Positions 25,701 to 35,187 of a stretch of 64,000 bases of DNA are shown here, piece by piece. Numbering within the stretch: position 1 is the stretch's first letter; each line of letters starts with the position of its first letter. The notes beneath the pieces were generated by a model. It was not told the origin of the DNA. It did no database searches and worked only from the letters and a program-made list of their open reading frames with translations. The position numbers and the translations under genes were made by a program. Origin of the DNA: Persephonella sp964519345 (GTDB lineage Bacteria; Aquificota; Aquificia; Aquificales; Hydrogenothermaceae); assembly GCA_964519345.1 (NCBI GenBank), contig CAZFKX010000008.1:1-64000 (forward strand), in the 5' to 3' direction.

Positions 25701-27829
25701 TGGAAGGAATAGGTGACATTTCCGTTGAAAAAGTAGAAACAAAAATTCAGGATATACCTATTTCTATAGAAACAGGTTATTTTGCCAAACAATCAAATGG
25801 TGCTGTAATCGTTAGACAGGGTGAAACAGCTGTGTTTGTTGCAGCTGTTATTTCAGAAGAAGCACAGGCTGACATAGATTTCCTTCCGCTTACTGTTGAT
25901 TACAGAGAAAAAACATACGCTTATGGAAAAATTCCAGGTGGATTCGTTAAAAGGGAAGGAAAACCTACTGTAAGAGAAATCCTTGTATCAAGGCTTATAG
26001 ACAGACCTATAAGACCTATGTTTCCAAAAGGATTTTTCAATGATGTTATTATTACAGCTATGACGCTGTCAGCTGATGACAAATACGATCCTGATGTTCT
26101 TGCAATAGTTGGAGCATCGGCCGCACTACATATAACAGAAGCTCCATTTGAAGGACCAGTTGCCGGTGTTAGAGTATGCAGACTTAACGAAAAGTTTGTT
26201 GTCAATCCAACATACGAACAGAGAAACCATTCCGATATAGATATAGTTGTGGCAGGGACAAAAGATGCAATAGTTATGGTTGAAGGTGGCTCTGAAGAAG
26301 TATCCGAGGAGATAATTCTTGACGCTATTTTATTTGCCCACGAAGAAATAAAAAAGCTTTGCGATCTTCAGGATGAATTAAGATTAAAAGCGGGAAAAGA
26401 AAAGATTACTGTGGAGATAGACAAAGAGGATGAAAGAATAAAAGCTGAACTTGAAAGTATAGTAAGTGAAAGTGTCAGAGAGGCTTTTAATATACTTGAT
26501 AAGAAAGAGAGAAATAAAAAGATAAAAGAGATCTATCAAGAAGCCTCTCAAAAGATTAACATACCAGAAGACAAAGAGAAAAAGGCAGAAGTTATATACA
26601 AAGAGATAGTTTCCAATATAATGAGGGAAAAAGTTCTTAAAGAGAAGATTCGTATAGACGGAAGAAAACCTGATGAAATAAGACCAATCTGGATTAAAAC
26701 TGGTTTATTCCCAAGAATCCACGGTTCAGCTATATTTACAAGAGGTCAAACACAGGCTTTTGTTGCAACAACATTAGGTGCACCAGGAGAAGAACAGATA
26801 GAGGAGAGTATTGAAGAAGGAGAAGAGAAAAAAAGATTTATGCTCCACTACAACTTTCCGCCTTTCTCAACCGGTGAAGCAAGACCGCCCAGAGCTCCAT
26901 CAAGAAGAGAAATCGGTCATGGAAATCTTGCTGAAAGAGCTGTTGAGCCTTTAATACCGGATGAAGAAGAATTCCCTTATGTTATAAGAGTTGTATCAGA
27001 GATATTAGAGTCTAATGGCTCAACATCTATGGCAACAGTTTGTGGTGCATCTCTTTCCCTATTTGATGCCGGCGTTCCAATGAAAAAACATGTTGCTGGA
27101 ATAGCGATGGGACTTCTTAAAGAAGGGGACGAGTATGTTATCCTGACAGATATATTAGGAGATGAAGACCATCTTGGAGATATGGATTTTAAAGTGGCAG
27201 GTACGAGAGACGGTGTAACGTCTATACAGATGGATATAAAAATTAAAGGACTCTCTAAAGAAATCCTTCAGGAAGCACTGGAGCAGGCAAGGAAGGCAAG
27301 ATTACACATTCTCGACCTCATGTATAAAGCCATTCCAGAACCAAGATCAGAACTTTCTCCACATGCACCTAAGGTGATAACTATGAGGGTTCTTCCTGAA
27401 AAGATCCCTGTAATTATAGGTCCTTCTGGAAAAAATATTAAGAAAATCATTGATGAAACAGGTGTAAAAATAGATCTGGATCAAGAAGGTCTTGTCAGAA
27501 TATATGCTGTAGATGGTGAGAGTGCAGACAGGGCAAAAGAGATGATAGAAAGATTGATTATGGATATAGAACTTGGTGAAGTTTATATGGGTAAGGTAAC
27601 AAGGGTTGAAGATTACGGCGCTTTCGTTGAATTAATGCCAGGAAAGTTATCATTACTCCATGTATCCCAGATATCCCCTGAAAGAATAAGATCAGCAAAA
27701 GATAAGATAAAAGTCGGTGATATACTTACCGTAAAAGTTATAGATATAGATGAGATGGGAAGAGCAAAGGTTTCGCTTAAAGAAGTAAGGGAAGGAGAGG
27801 AGCCTAAGAACCGATTTCTCTTTGAATAG
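25700..27829 (+). CDS. pnp: Polyribonucleotide nucleotidyltransferase (PNPase)
   Basis: 709 residues, complete. Two RNase PH domains flank a helical domain: the first (about 15-145) has GAVIVRQGETAVFVAAV, the second (about 325-550) has RIHGSAIFTRGQTQAFVATTLG, PPRAPSRREIGHG and SNGSTSMATVCGASL. A KH domain follows (about 565-620; PVIIGPSGKNIKKIIDETG) and an S1 domain (about 632-700; GKVTRVEDYGAFVEL). It degrades RNA 3' to 5' by phosphorolysis. It is translated with rpsO and is followed without gap by a permease gene. Confidence 0.98.
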   Translation: MEGIGDISVEKVETKIQDIPISIETGYFAKQSNGAVIVRQGETAVFVAAVISEEAQADIDFLPLTVDYREKTYAYGKIPGGFVKREGKPTVREILVSRLIDRPIRPMFPKGFFNDVIITAMTLSADDKYDPDVLAIVGASAALHITEAPFEGPVAGVRVCRLNEKFVVNPTYEQRNHSDIDIVVAGTKDAIVMVEGGSEEVSEEIILDAILFAHEEIKKLCDLQDELRLKAGKEKITVEIDKEDERIKAELESIVSESVREAFNILDKKERNKKIKEIYQEASQKINIPEDKEKKAEVIYKEIVSNIMREKVLKEKIRIDGRKPDEIRPIWIKTGLFPRIHGSAIFTRGQTQAFVATTLGAPGEEQIEESIEEGEEKKRFMLHYNFPPFSTGEARPPRAPSRREIGHGNLAERAVEPLIPDEEEFPYVIRVVSEILESNGSTSMATVCGASLSLFDAGVPMKKHVAGIAMGLLKEGDEYVILTDILGDEDHLGDMDFKVAGTRDGVTSIQMDIKIKGLSKEILQEALEQARKARLHILDLMYKAIPEPRSELSPHAPKVITMRVLPEKIPVIIGPSGKNIKKIIDETGVKIDLDQEGLVRIYAVDGESADRAKEMIERLIMDIELGEVYMGKVTRVEDYGAFVELMPGKLSLLHVSQISPERIRSAKDKIKVGDILTVKVIDIDEMGRAKVSLKEVREGEEPKNRFLFE

Positions 27830-29149
27830 ATGAAAAAATCAAAAATTGGGCTTTGGGAGGCAGTTTCTTTAGCTGTAGGCACCATGATAGGTGCCGGGAT
27901 ATTTTCAATTCTTGGCGTTGGTGCCCAGATCTGTAAAAGCAATCTTCCACTGGCATTTCTTCTTGCAGCTGTGATATCTTTCTCAGTTGCATACTCATAC
28001 TCTTTTTTAGGATCAAAATTTATCTCAAATGCCGGACCCATAGAGTTTATTATAAGAGGCATAGGAGATAATCTTTTAACAGGCACACTGAGCATACTGA
28101 TGTGGTTTAGCTATGTAATATCCATATCTCTCTTTTCAAAAGCATTCTCAGGATACTTTCTTGCACTCTTTCATATTACTGAAAAACCTCTATACACAGC
28201 TCTCATACAGGGAGGAATAATACTTTTTTTTACATCCCTTAATTTCTTTGGATCAAAAGCGGTTGGAAAAGCGGAATTCTGGATTGTAATGATAAAAATC
28301 TCTGTCCTTTTATCATTTGTTACTCTGGGGGTATGGAGTATAAATCCAGAACTTATAAAACCTAACTTCAGCAGTAAAAGTATTGAGAGCATATTTTTTG
28401 CTTCTTCCGTTCTTTTCCTTACATATATGGGTTTTGGTCTTATTACAAATGCGTCTGAAAATATTAAAGATCCAGAAAAAAATGTCCCAAGAGCCATATA
28501 CATAAGTATATTTATTGTAGCCTTCGTATATATATCCGTCTCAATAGTAGCCCTCGGAAATCTTGGTGTTGAAGGTCTTATCAGATCAAAGGAGTATGCC
28601 TTAGCAGAAGCTGCAAAGCCTTTCTTAGGAGATATCGGATTTACACTTGTTGCATTGGGTGCTCTTTTCTCCACTTCATCTGCTATCAATGCAACATTAT
28701 ATGGAGGAGCAAATATAGCCTATGTTCTATCAAAAAAAGGACATCTTCCAAAGGTTTTTGAAAGAAAGGTATGGTTTAATGAACCTGAAGGACTTTTTAT
28801 AACAGCTTTTCTCAGTTATACATTTGCTCTATTTTTTGATCTCAACGGCATATCAGCACTAATAAGCTTTGTTTTTCTAATAATATACATTTTTGTTATC
28901 GTTTCCCACTACAGACTTTCAGAGAAAGCTGGTGGGAAAAAACCTCTTATTATGATAAACCTGAGTATTATTCTTTCTGTATTTATCATTCTTTTAATAT
29001 ACCAGTGGAATAATCAGAAAGACAGTTTTATAACGGGAATGTTTATTGTTTCTTTTGCTTTTGCGTTTGAGACATTATACAGACAGATCACAGGAAGAAT
29101 GTTTATCAAAAGAAAATTAAATCAATCTGATATAAATACCATTTTCTGA
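27830..29149 (+). CDS. APC-superfamily amino acid permease
   Basis: 439 residues with about 12 membrane helices. The first helix carries the APC motif LAVGTMIGAGIFSILG (unwound substrate-binding segment), and the consensus amphipathic region NASENIKDPEKNVPRAIYIS is clear. The substrate cannot be told from sequence. It begins immediately after the pnp stop codon (TAGATG), so it is probably part of the rpsO-pnp transcript. Its last 33 bases overlap the convergent dprA 3' end. Confidence 0.85.
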   Translation: MKKSKIGLWEAVSLAVGTMIGAGIFSILGVGAQICKSNLPLAFLLAAVISFSVAYSYSFLGSKFISNAGPIEFIIRGIGDNLLTGTLSILMWFSYVISISLFSKAFSGYFLALFHITEKPLYTALIQGGIILFFTSLNFFGSKAVGKAEFWIVMIKISVLLSFVTLGVWSINPELIKPNFSSKSIESIFFASSVLFLTYMGFGLITNASENIKDPEKNVPRAIYISIFIVAFVYISVSIVALGNLGVEGLIRSKEYALAEAAKPFLGDIGFTLVALGALFSTSSAINATLYGGANIAYVLSKKGHLPKVFERKVWFNEPEGLFITAFLSYTFALFFDLNGISALISFVFLIIYIFVIVSHYRLSEKAGGKKPLIMINLSIILSVFIILLIYQWNNQKDSFITGMFIVSFAFAFETLYRQITGRMFIKRKLNQSDINTIF

Positions 29150-30175
29150 GGATACAGCACCTTTGATTTCAAGGTCAAAAAGTAAAATCATAAGCTTTGA
29201 AACAGGTATGCCTGTTTTTTCTGAGATTATATCTATATGCATTGGGGAAGATAAAAAAGAGATTACTTTTTTCTCAATATCAGAAAGCTGTATATCCACT
29301 TTTTTAGATCTCCCTAAATAGGGAATTTCTTCTTTAATACACTCTATATCAATAAGAGGCAGTGCTCCATCTTTTATAAGGGCATTAGTTCCCTTTGCAT
29401 ATGGATTATTAATATTAGATGGGACTGAAAAAACCATTCTCCCATAATCATTTGCCAGTTTTGCCGTTATAAGAGCACCTGATCTATCAGAAGCTTCAGT
29501 TACTATAGTAGCATAAGATATACCTGCAACAATCCTGTTTCTGTATGGAAAATTGTATCTATTAGGAGGAGTTCCTAATGGAAATTCAGATATAACAGCA
29601 CCATTTTCTATAATCATCTCATACAGTTTTTTATTCTCAGGAGGATAAACAATATCTATACCAGATCCAAGAACTGCCGTTGTAGTCCCTCCTTTTTCTA
29701 TAGCTGTGTTATGAGCTATAGAATCTATGCCTACAGCCATACCTGAGACTATATTTATATTCTGAGCGGAAAGATATGATACTATCTGTTTTGTAACTGT
29801 CTTTCCATAAGAGGAAAACCTCCTGCTTCCAACAACGGAGATAGAATCTGAAAATCCAAAATTCCCCTTACAGTATATATACAAAGGCGGATCAGGTATC
29901 TCTTTAAGAAGTTCGGGATATGATGGATGATTGAAATATACGATCTCTATTCCTTTCTTTTCAGCTTTAAGAAATTCTTTTTCTGCAATTTTCTTCAGCT
30001 TTTTATCTCTTTTCAAAATAAGTTCTGCAACAGACCTGCCGGCAACTGAAGAGATCTCATCAAAAGAAAGCTGAAAAATATTTTGTGGACTGCCGAAAGT
30101 ATTTATTAAAAGCTTTAATGTTTTGTTTCCTATGCCCTTTATATAGGAAAGTTGTATATAATCTATAGCTAACAT
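29117..30175 (-). CDS. dprA: DNA-processing protein DprA
   Basis: 352 residues. A helical N-terminal domain (about 1-65; IKGIGNKTLKLLINTFGSP) precedes the Rossmann DprA core (about 75-285): SVVGSRRFSSYG, SGMAVGIDSIAHNTAIEKGG, TTAVLGSGIDIVYPPENKKL, SEFPLGTPPNRYNFPYRNRIVAGIS. A winged-helix tail (about 295-350) follows. DprA loads RecA on incoming single-stranded DNA during natural transformation; with the pilB gene at 53.9 kb, DNA uptake competence is plausible. The gene is divergent from the PilZ-domain gene with a 40-base gap. Confidence 0.93.
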   Translation of the reverse strand: MLAIDYIQLSYIKGIGNKTLKLLINTFGSPQNIFQLSFDEISSVAGRSVAELILKRDKKLKKIAEKEFLKAEKKGIEIVYFNHPSYPELLKEIPDPPLYIYCKGNFGFSDSISVVGSRRFSSYGKTVTKQIVSYLSAQNINIVSGMAVGIDSIAHNTAIEKGGTTTAVLGSGIDIVYPPENKKLYEMIIENGAVISEFPLGTPPNRYNFPYRNRIVAGISYATIVTEASDRSGALITAKLANDYGRMVFSVPSNINNPYAKGTNALIKDGALPLIDIECIKEEIPYLGRSKKVDIQLSDIEKKVISFLSSPMHIDIISEKTGIPVSKLMILLFDLEIKGAVSSENGIYIRLI

Positions 30176-30215
30176 TATTTGCCCCTTTAGGAATTATATA
30201 GCAAAAGGAGAAAAA

Positions 30216-30851
30216 ATGGAAAAGGGTTTTTTAAGGGAGATACTCAACTGGATGAAAGATCAGGAAAACATTGAAGTTGCAGTTTTTTTTAATGAAGTTC
30301 CTGTTAAAGCAAAACTGAAAGTTCTTGATATTGATTATGAAAGGAAACAGATAATATGGAGTTTTAATGAGAAATTAAGAATACCTCTCTTAGACAATAG
30401 GGTTGTTTATTTTAAGTACAGAACTGATATATTTATTGCTACAGTAATAATACATGACGACAAAGAAATGGTTACATCTTTTCCATCTCTTGCACTTGAA
30501 CCAAAGTTAAACAGGAAGTATGTAAGGGTTACAACCTCACCAGAAAATCCTGCATTTTTAATATTAGGTAACAAAAAGTATCCTGTTGAAGATATAAGTG
30601 AAGCAGGGATAGGCATAATACTTCCTTCGGATATAGGTCTGCAAGAAGGAGAAGAACTTAATATGAAACTTGAGCTTAAAAATAATGTTTTTGATATTAA
30701 GGGAAAGATTGTATATATGAAAGATCAGGGAAATAACCTTGTTAGGGCTGGAATAAAACTTTTAGATATTCCAAATAGAGTAAGAAATCAGATAGCAAAA
30801 TATGTATTTGAAAGGCAGAGAGACATAGCCAAAAAGATAACTATGTTTTAA
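30216..30851 (+). CDS. PilZ-domain protein, YcgR-like c-di-GMP effector
   Basis: 211 residues, soluble. The N-terminal flagellar-brake-like domain spans about 1-95 and the PilZ domain about 98-205. The c-di-GMP motif is present: Arg residues in KLNRKYVRVTT followed by VEDISEAGIGI (the D/N-x-S-x-x-G element). YcgR-type proteins bind c-di-GMP and slow flagellar rotation or alter pilus behaviour. It is probably a receiver for the two GGDEF-EAL enzymes of the window. It stands alone between divergent dprA and the infB terminator. Confidence 0.8.
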   Translation: MEKGFLREILNWMKDQENIEVAVFFNEVPVKAKLKVLDIDYERKQIIWSFNEKLRIPLLDNRVVYFKYRTDIFIATVIIHDDKEMVTSFPSLALEPKLNRKYVRVTTSPENPAFLILGNKKYPVEDISEAGIGIILPSDIGLQEGEELNMKLELKNNVFDIKGKIVYMKDQGNNLVRAGIKLLDIPNRVRNQIAKYVFERQRDIAKKITMF

Positions 30852-30906
30852 TAAAAGTATCTCAAATAGGAAAAGAATAATCCCAAAATAGGCTTAACGA
30901 AACAGA

Positions 30907-30931
30907 TACAAAAATGGGAGATTAAACTCCC
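30907..30931 (-). terminator. Terminator of the rimP-nusA-infB operon
   Basis: On the minus strand GGGAG (30931-30927), loop TTTAAT, CTCCC (30920-30916), then ATTTTTG; it lies two bases after the infB stop codon. The stem is short but G+C-rich and flanked by A and T runs. Confidence 0.65.
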
Positions 30932-30933
30932 TT

Positions 30934-33531
30934 TTAATCTGTCCTTTCCTGAACTATTTCGTATGCTTCCACCTGGTCTCCTGGTTTGATATCGTTGAAA
31001 TCTTTGAGCATAAGCCCACATTCATAACCTCTTGCCACTTCTTTAACATCTTCTTTAAATCTCTTTAAGGATGTTATCTCCCCATCATATATAACAACAC
31101 CATCTCTAACAAGTCTTGCTTTTGCATTTCTTTTTATAACCCCTTCTGTTACCATGCAGCCGGCAACCGTTCCAACACCTTTTATTCTAAATATCTGCTT
31201 CACTTCACATATGCCAAGTAAAACTTCCCTTTCCTTAGGTGTGAGCATACCCTTAAGAGCTTTTTCAAGATCATCAATAAGATCATAAATTATTCCGTAT
31301 ATTTTAATATCAACATCTTCTTCTTCTGCTGCCCTTCTTGCCGAAGCATCAGGTCTTACATTAAATCCAATTATTAGAGCGTTTGATGCAGCAGCAAGCA
31401 TAACGTCACTCTCTGTTATAGCACCTATTCCGCTGTGGATAATATTTATAGTTACATCCTCAAATTTTTCTGAAAGTTCCTCTATAGATTTTGTTATAGC
31501 CTCAAGGGATCCTTGAACATCGGCTTTTAATATTATATTTATCTCTTTAACATCCTTAAGATTTTCAAGATGTATTCTTGTTCTTTTTGCCTGAAGTTCT
31601 TCTTCATACTTCTGTTTTCTCTGTTCCGCAAGCAGTCTTGCTTCTCTTTCTGTCGCTTTCACAACAAATTTATCTCCTGCCTGTGGAACTTCGCTAAATC
31701 CGAGTACTTCTACAGGAGTTCCAGGCGGTGCTTCCTTAACCTGCTTTCCTCTCTCATCAAACATTGCTCTAACTTTACCCCATGTAAACCCGGCAACAAA
31801 GTAATCTCCCTGATGTAATGTACCATTCTCTATAAGAACCGTTGCAACAGGTCCTCTTTTTGGATCAAGCTTTGATTCAATTATAGTTCCAACAGCAGGT
31901 CTATCAGGATTCGCTTTGAGTTCGAGTATTTCTGAAACAAGAAGAATATTTTCAAGAAGTTCTTCAACATTCTGACCTGTTTTGGCAGAGACAGGAACCA
32001 TTATAGTATCTCCACCCCATTCTTCAGGAATAAGTTCATACTGGGAAAGTTCTCTTTTAACCCTTTCTGGATCGGCACCTGGTTTGTCTATTTTGTTTAT
32101 AGCCACTATAATAGGAACGCCTGCACTTTTTGCATGATTTATAGCCTCTACAGTTTGTGGTTTTACGCCATCGTCTGCAGCAACGACAAGAACAGCTATA
32201 TCAGCAACCTTTGAACCTCTTGCTCTTAATGTTGTAAAAGCCTCATGTCCAGGTGTATCAAGAAATGTTATCTCTTTACCACTGCTGAGCTTTATTTTAT
32301 AAGCACCTATATGCTGTGTTATCCCTCCCTTCTCTTTAGCGGCAACATCTGTTTTTCTGATGGTATCAAGGAGTGTTGTTTTACCATGATCAACATGACC
32401 CATAACTGTAACAACAGGAGGTCTTTCAACAAGATTTTCCTCTTCTCCTAAAAGTTTTTTCTTCTCCTCCTGTGGTAATTCTTCTACGATCTTTACTTCC
32501 TCTCCTTCCTTCTGGATCTCAGCTAAATAACCATGCTCTTCAGCTATCTGGAGAGCTATTTCAGGATCAATAGTCTGGTTTACCGTTGCAAGAATTCCTC
32601 TCTTAAGCAGTTCTGCCATAATCTCATTTACAGGTAGATCAAGTATGTCTGAAAGCTCTCTTACTGTAACAACTTCTGGAATTATGGCTATCTTAAGTTC
32701 TTCCTCTTTTTCTTTTGTTTCAACAGGTGCTTTTTCTTCTTCTTTTCTTTTCTTTTTTTTCTTTTTCTTCTTAGGCTGTGGTCCCATTAATTTCTTTAAT
32801 GCTTCAAGTTCGGCTTTTTCTTCTTTTGTCTCTTTTCTTATCTCCGCTTCAGGTATCTTTATTTTTGTCTCCTCTTTTTCTTCAACAGTCTCAACCTTCG
32901 GTTTTTCAGCTTTTTTGACCTCTTTTGTCTCTTTTTTCTTAGGTTTTTCCTCAACCGTTTTTTTCTTTTCAATCTTTTCTTCTTTCAAAGCTGTTTTTTC
33001 TTTTCTTTTTAATTCTTTTCTTTCAGTTTTTTTCTCTGCCTTTTCCTCTTTTTTCTCAATTTTCACTTCTCTCTTTTCTTCCTTTTTAACTTCTACAGGT
33101 TTTTCTTCAGTCTTTTTCTCTACTTTAATTTTCTTTTCTTCTTTCTTTTTCTCTTTTTCTTTCTTTTTCTTTTCTTTTATATAATCTTTTAACTTTTTTA
33201 TAGTTTCTTCATCAAGAATAGTGAAGTTATCAATGCTTTTTGCATATCCTATAGCTTTCAGATCCTCAACAAGTTCCTCAAAAGGTATATTCAGGTCGTG
33301 GGAAAGCTCAAAAACTCTATAGCCTTCCTCCTTTTCTGCTTTTTTCTCAGATACTTCCTCGCCTTCTTCAACAGGCTGTAAGACATCTCTAAGAAGGGAA
33401 ACTATTTCCTCATCAATTTTTGTAGAAGGAGACTTCACACTTTTACCTGTAAGCTCCTCTATCTCTCCTGCAAGCTCTTTCCACGTCATTCCGAACTCTT
33501 TTGCAAGATCGGAAATTTTTATTTTTGACAA
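30934..33531 (-). CDS. infB: Translation initiation factor IF-2
   Basis: 865 residues. Two IF2_N-type modules flank a very long Lys/Glu-rich linker (about 115-265), almost only K, E, V, T; a second IF2_N module follows (VTVRELSDILDLPVNEIMAE). The GTPase domain (about 375-545) has GHVDHGKTTLLD, DTPGHEAF, NKIDKPGA and SAKTGQ; the C-terminal domains include ADVQGSLEAITKSIEEL and the fMet-tRNA-binding end. It guides initiator tRNA to the 30S subunit. The linker coding produces poly-purine runs on the coding strand. The gene overlaps the ylxQ 3' end by 13 bases and ends the operon. Confidence 0.97.
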   Translation of the reverse strand: MSKIKISDLAKEFGMTWKELAGEIEELTGKSVKSPSTKIDEEIVSLLRDVLQPVEEGEEVSEKKAEKEEGYRVFELSHDLNIPFEELVEDLKAIGYAKSIDNFTILDEETIKKLKDYIKEKKKKEKEKKKEEKKIKVEKKTEEKPVEVKKEEKREVKIEKKEEKAEKKTERKELKRKEKTALKEEKIEKKKTVEEKPKKKETKEVKKAEKPKVETVEEKEETKIKIPEAEIRKETKEEKAELEALKKLMGPQPKKKKKKKKRKEEEKAPVETKEKEEELKIAIIPEVVTVRELSDILDLPVNEIMAELLKRGILATVNQTIDPEIALQIAEEHGYLAEIQKEGEEVKIVEELPQEEKKKLLGEEENLVERPPVVTVMGHVDHGKTTLLDTIRKTDVAAKEKGGITQHIGAYKIKLSSGKEITFLDTPGHEAFTTLRARGSKVADIAVLVVAADDGVKPQTVEAINHAKSAGVPIIVAINKIDKPGADPERVKRELSQYELIPEEWGGDTIMVPVSAKTGQNVEELLENILLVSEILELKANPDRPAVGTIIESKLDPKRGPVATVLIENGTLHQGDYFVAGFTWGKVRAMFDERGKQVKEAPPGTPVEVLGFSEVPQAGDKFVVKATEREARLLAEQRKQKYEEELQAKRTRIHLENLKDVKEINIILKADVQGSLEAITKSIEELSEKFEDVTINIIHSGIGAITESDVMLAAASNALIIGFNVRPDASARRAAEEEDVDIKIYGIIYDLIDDLEKALKGMLTPKEREVLLGICEVKQIFRIKGVGTVAGCMVTEGVIKRNAKARLVRDGVVIYDGEITSLKRFKEDVKEVARGYECGLMLKDFNDIKPGDQVEAYEIVQERTD

Positions 33532-34090
33532 TTAACATTACCTCCTTCAAGGTCTAAAAATTGCTTAATCAAACTTTTTAATTTTAAACCAAATTTAGTT
33601 TCAGGGACAAATATTATCCCAACATTTTTCTTGCCTATTAAATTTCCAAGTTCTTCCTTAGTAAATATCACAAAATAATCACCATTAAACAGCCTTAAAA
33701 TATTCCTTTTTGTCCTTTCTGCCACATCCGATGCAAAAATAATAAAACCTTTTTTTCCTTTCTTTATCTCTTTTTCAGTTTGATCATAACCTATCTTTAA
33801 GATCCTTCCTCTCCATCCTATCTGTATATGACTTATTAGCTGCCTTTTTATCTGATCTTTCAATTTTTCCGGTTCTACCTTTATAAATTTTTTATGTTTT
33901 CCCTTAAGTTTTAAAATACACTCTGGACAGACATAAAAACCTCTTCCACCTTTTCTTTTAAGGATATCAACCTCGCCTGTTTTTTTAACAAATCTTATAA
34001 GCTTCTCTTTGGGTCTTTTTTTTTACAAAAAATACAGGTTCTTAGAGGCTTATCCTGTTGTTTTCCTTGGTAACTGTTGTATTCTCTCAA
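33519..34090 (-). CDS. YlxR (DUF448)-YlxQ (L7Ae-like) fusion, frame broken at an A9 run
   Basis: From TTG 34090 (GAGGAAG just upstream, inside nusA) one frame encodes KPLRTCIFCKKK and then stops at 33995. The next frame, which has no start of its own, continues exactly after the A9 run (minus strand 34024-34016) with RPKEKLIRFVKKTGEVD, KRKGGRGFYVCPECILKL, and then an L7Ae-like domain (GFIIFASDVAERTKRNIL, GDYFVIFTKEELGNLIGKKN). Joined by a -1 slip or one added A, they give a 190-residue YlxR-YlxQ protein with both CxxC pairs. YlxR/YlxQ are RNA-binding partners in nusA-infB operons. It is either programmed slippage, a pseudogene or a homopolymer error. A TTG at 33863 could start YlxQ alone but would lose YlxR. 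Confidence 0.7.
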
Positions 34091-35174
34091 AATCTTCCTC
34101 GCTGAGTATATCTATATGCCATCCTGTAAGTTTATGTGCAAGCTTTGCATTTATTCCACCTTTTCCTATGGCAAGTGAAAGCTCGTTCTTGGGAACTGCA
34201 ACCTCTATTCTTTTTTCGTCCTCAAGAAGTCTCCATTTTTTCGGATGAGATGGTGAAAGTGCTCTAAGTATAAACTGTGCAGGATCTGGATCCCACTCTA
34301 TAACATCTATTTTTTCCCCTGAGAGTTCTGCAGATACGTTTTGAATTCTGCTTCCCTTAAGTCCAACAACGACACCTACAGGATCTATATTTTTATCCTC
34401 AGTCCATACAGCAACCTTAGCTCTTTCACCTGGCTCTCTTGCTATAGCTTTTATCTCTATCTCACCCTCCTGTATTTCAGGAACTTCAATCTCTATCAGT
34501 TTTTTCAAAAAGTTTGGATGTGTTCTGGAAAGAATAACAAGTGGCTTATCCCTGTCTATTGGTTTTATCATTCTCTTTACTTTGCCTCTTTCATATACAG
34601 GATATGAACCATCCTTTATAACTTTCAGGATGAGAGCTCTTATCCTGTCTCCAACCTTATACTTTTCTTTTTTTATTTGTTCTTCTTCTGGCAAAACAGC
34701 TTCTATTCTGCCTAAATCAACAATAATATCCCCGTTCTCAAATCTTCTCACAGTTCCTGTTACTATCTTTCCTTCAAGCTCTTTGAACTCTTTAAAAAGT
34801 ATATTTTTTTCAACTCTCGCAACCTTATATGTTATCACCTCTTTAGCAGCATTTAATGCTATTCTTCCAAGCTCTTCAAGGTTAAGGGGAACATATATAT
34901 AACTTCCCACCTCAACTTTGGGATCTATTCTTTTCGCCTCTTCAACAGATATATCTCTTTTTGGATTTTCAACAAACGGCGTTACTCTTTTCTTTAAAAG
35001 AACCTTTAGCTCATCTGCTTCTTTATCAAATATAACTTTAACGTTATCTTTGTATCCGTATTCTTTCTTAACGGCAGCTGTTATACCCTCTATAAGAGCC
35101 TTCTCTATTATCTCCTCAGGAACATTTTTTTCTTTTGCTACCGACTCTATCACATTTTTCAGTTTAACTGCCAT
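34050..35174 (-). CDS. nusA: Transcription termination/antitermination factor NusA
   Basis: 374 residues. The N-terminal RNA-polymerase-binding domain (about 1-125) is followed by S1 (about 130-200; GKIVTGTVRRFENGDIIVDLG) and two KH domains (about 225-365) with VGVVVGLKGSRIQNVSAELSG and ELSLAIGKGGINAKLAHKLTG. It ends at PRKTTG and lacks the acidic C-terminal repeats of enteric NusA, as is usual in Aquificota and many other bacteria. It modulates pausing and termination. The gene lies between rimP and ylxR-ylxQ; the YlxR start is inside its 3' end. Confidence 0.97.
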   Translation of the reverse strand: MAVKLKNVIESVAKEKNVPEEIIEKALIEGITAAVKKEYGYKDNVKVIFDKEADELKVLLKKRVTPFVENPKRDISVEEAKRIDPKVEVGSYIYVPLNLEELGRIALNAAKEVITYKVARVEKNILFKEFKELEGKIVTGTVRRFENGDIIVDLGRIEAVLPEEEQIKKEKYKVGDRIRALILKVIKDGSYPVYERGKVKRMIKPIDRDKPLVILSRTHPNFLKKLIEIEVPEIQEGEIEIKAIAREPGERAKVAVWTEDKNIDPVGVVVGLKGSRIQNVSAELSGEKIDVIEWDPDPAQFILRALSPSHPKKWRLLEDEKRIEVAVPKNELSLAIGKGGINAKLAHKLTGWHIDILSEEDFERIQQLPRKTTG

Positions 35175-35187
35175 TACTAAATCCCCT

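Noticed and set aside
32645..33184. Long plus-strand frame rich in Ser and Phe opposite infB
   Set aside because: It is the complement of the Lys/Glu-rich IF-2 linker (K and E codons give F and S on the other strand) and has no independent support.
33519..33863. A free-standing YlxQ gene starting at TTG 33863
   Set aside because: It would begin inside the last YlxR helix with no ribosome site, and the codons upstream clearly continue the YlxR domain in the same frame.
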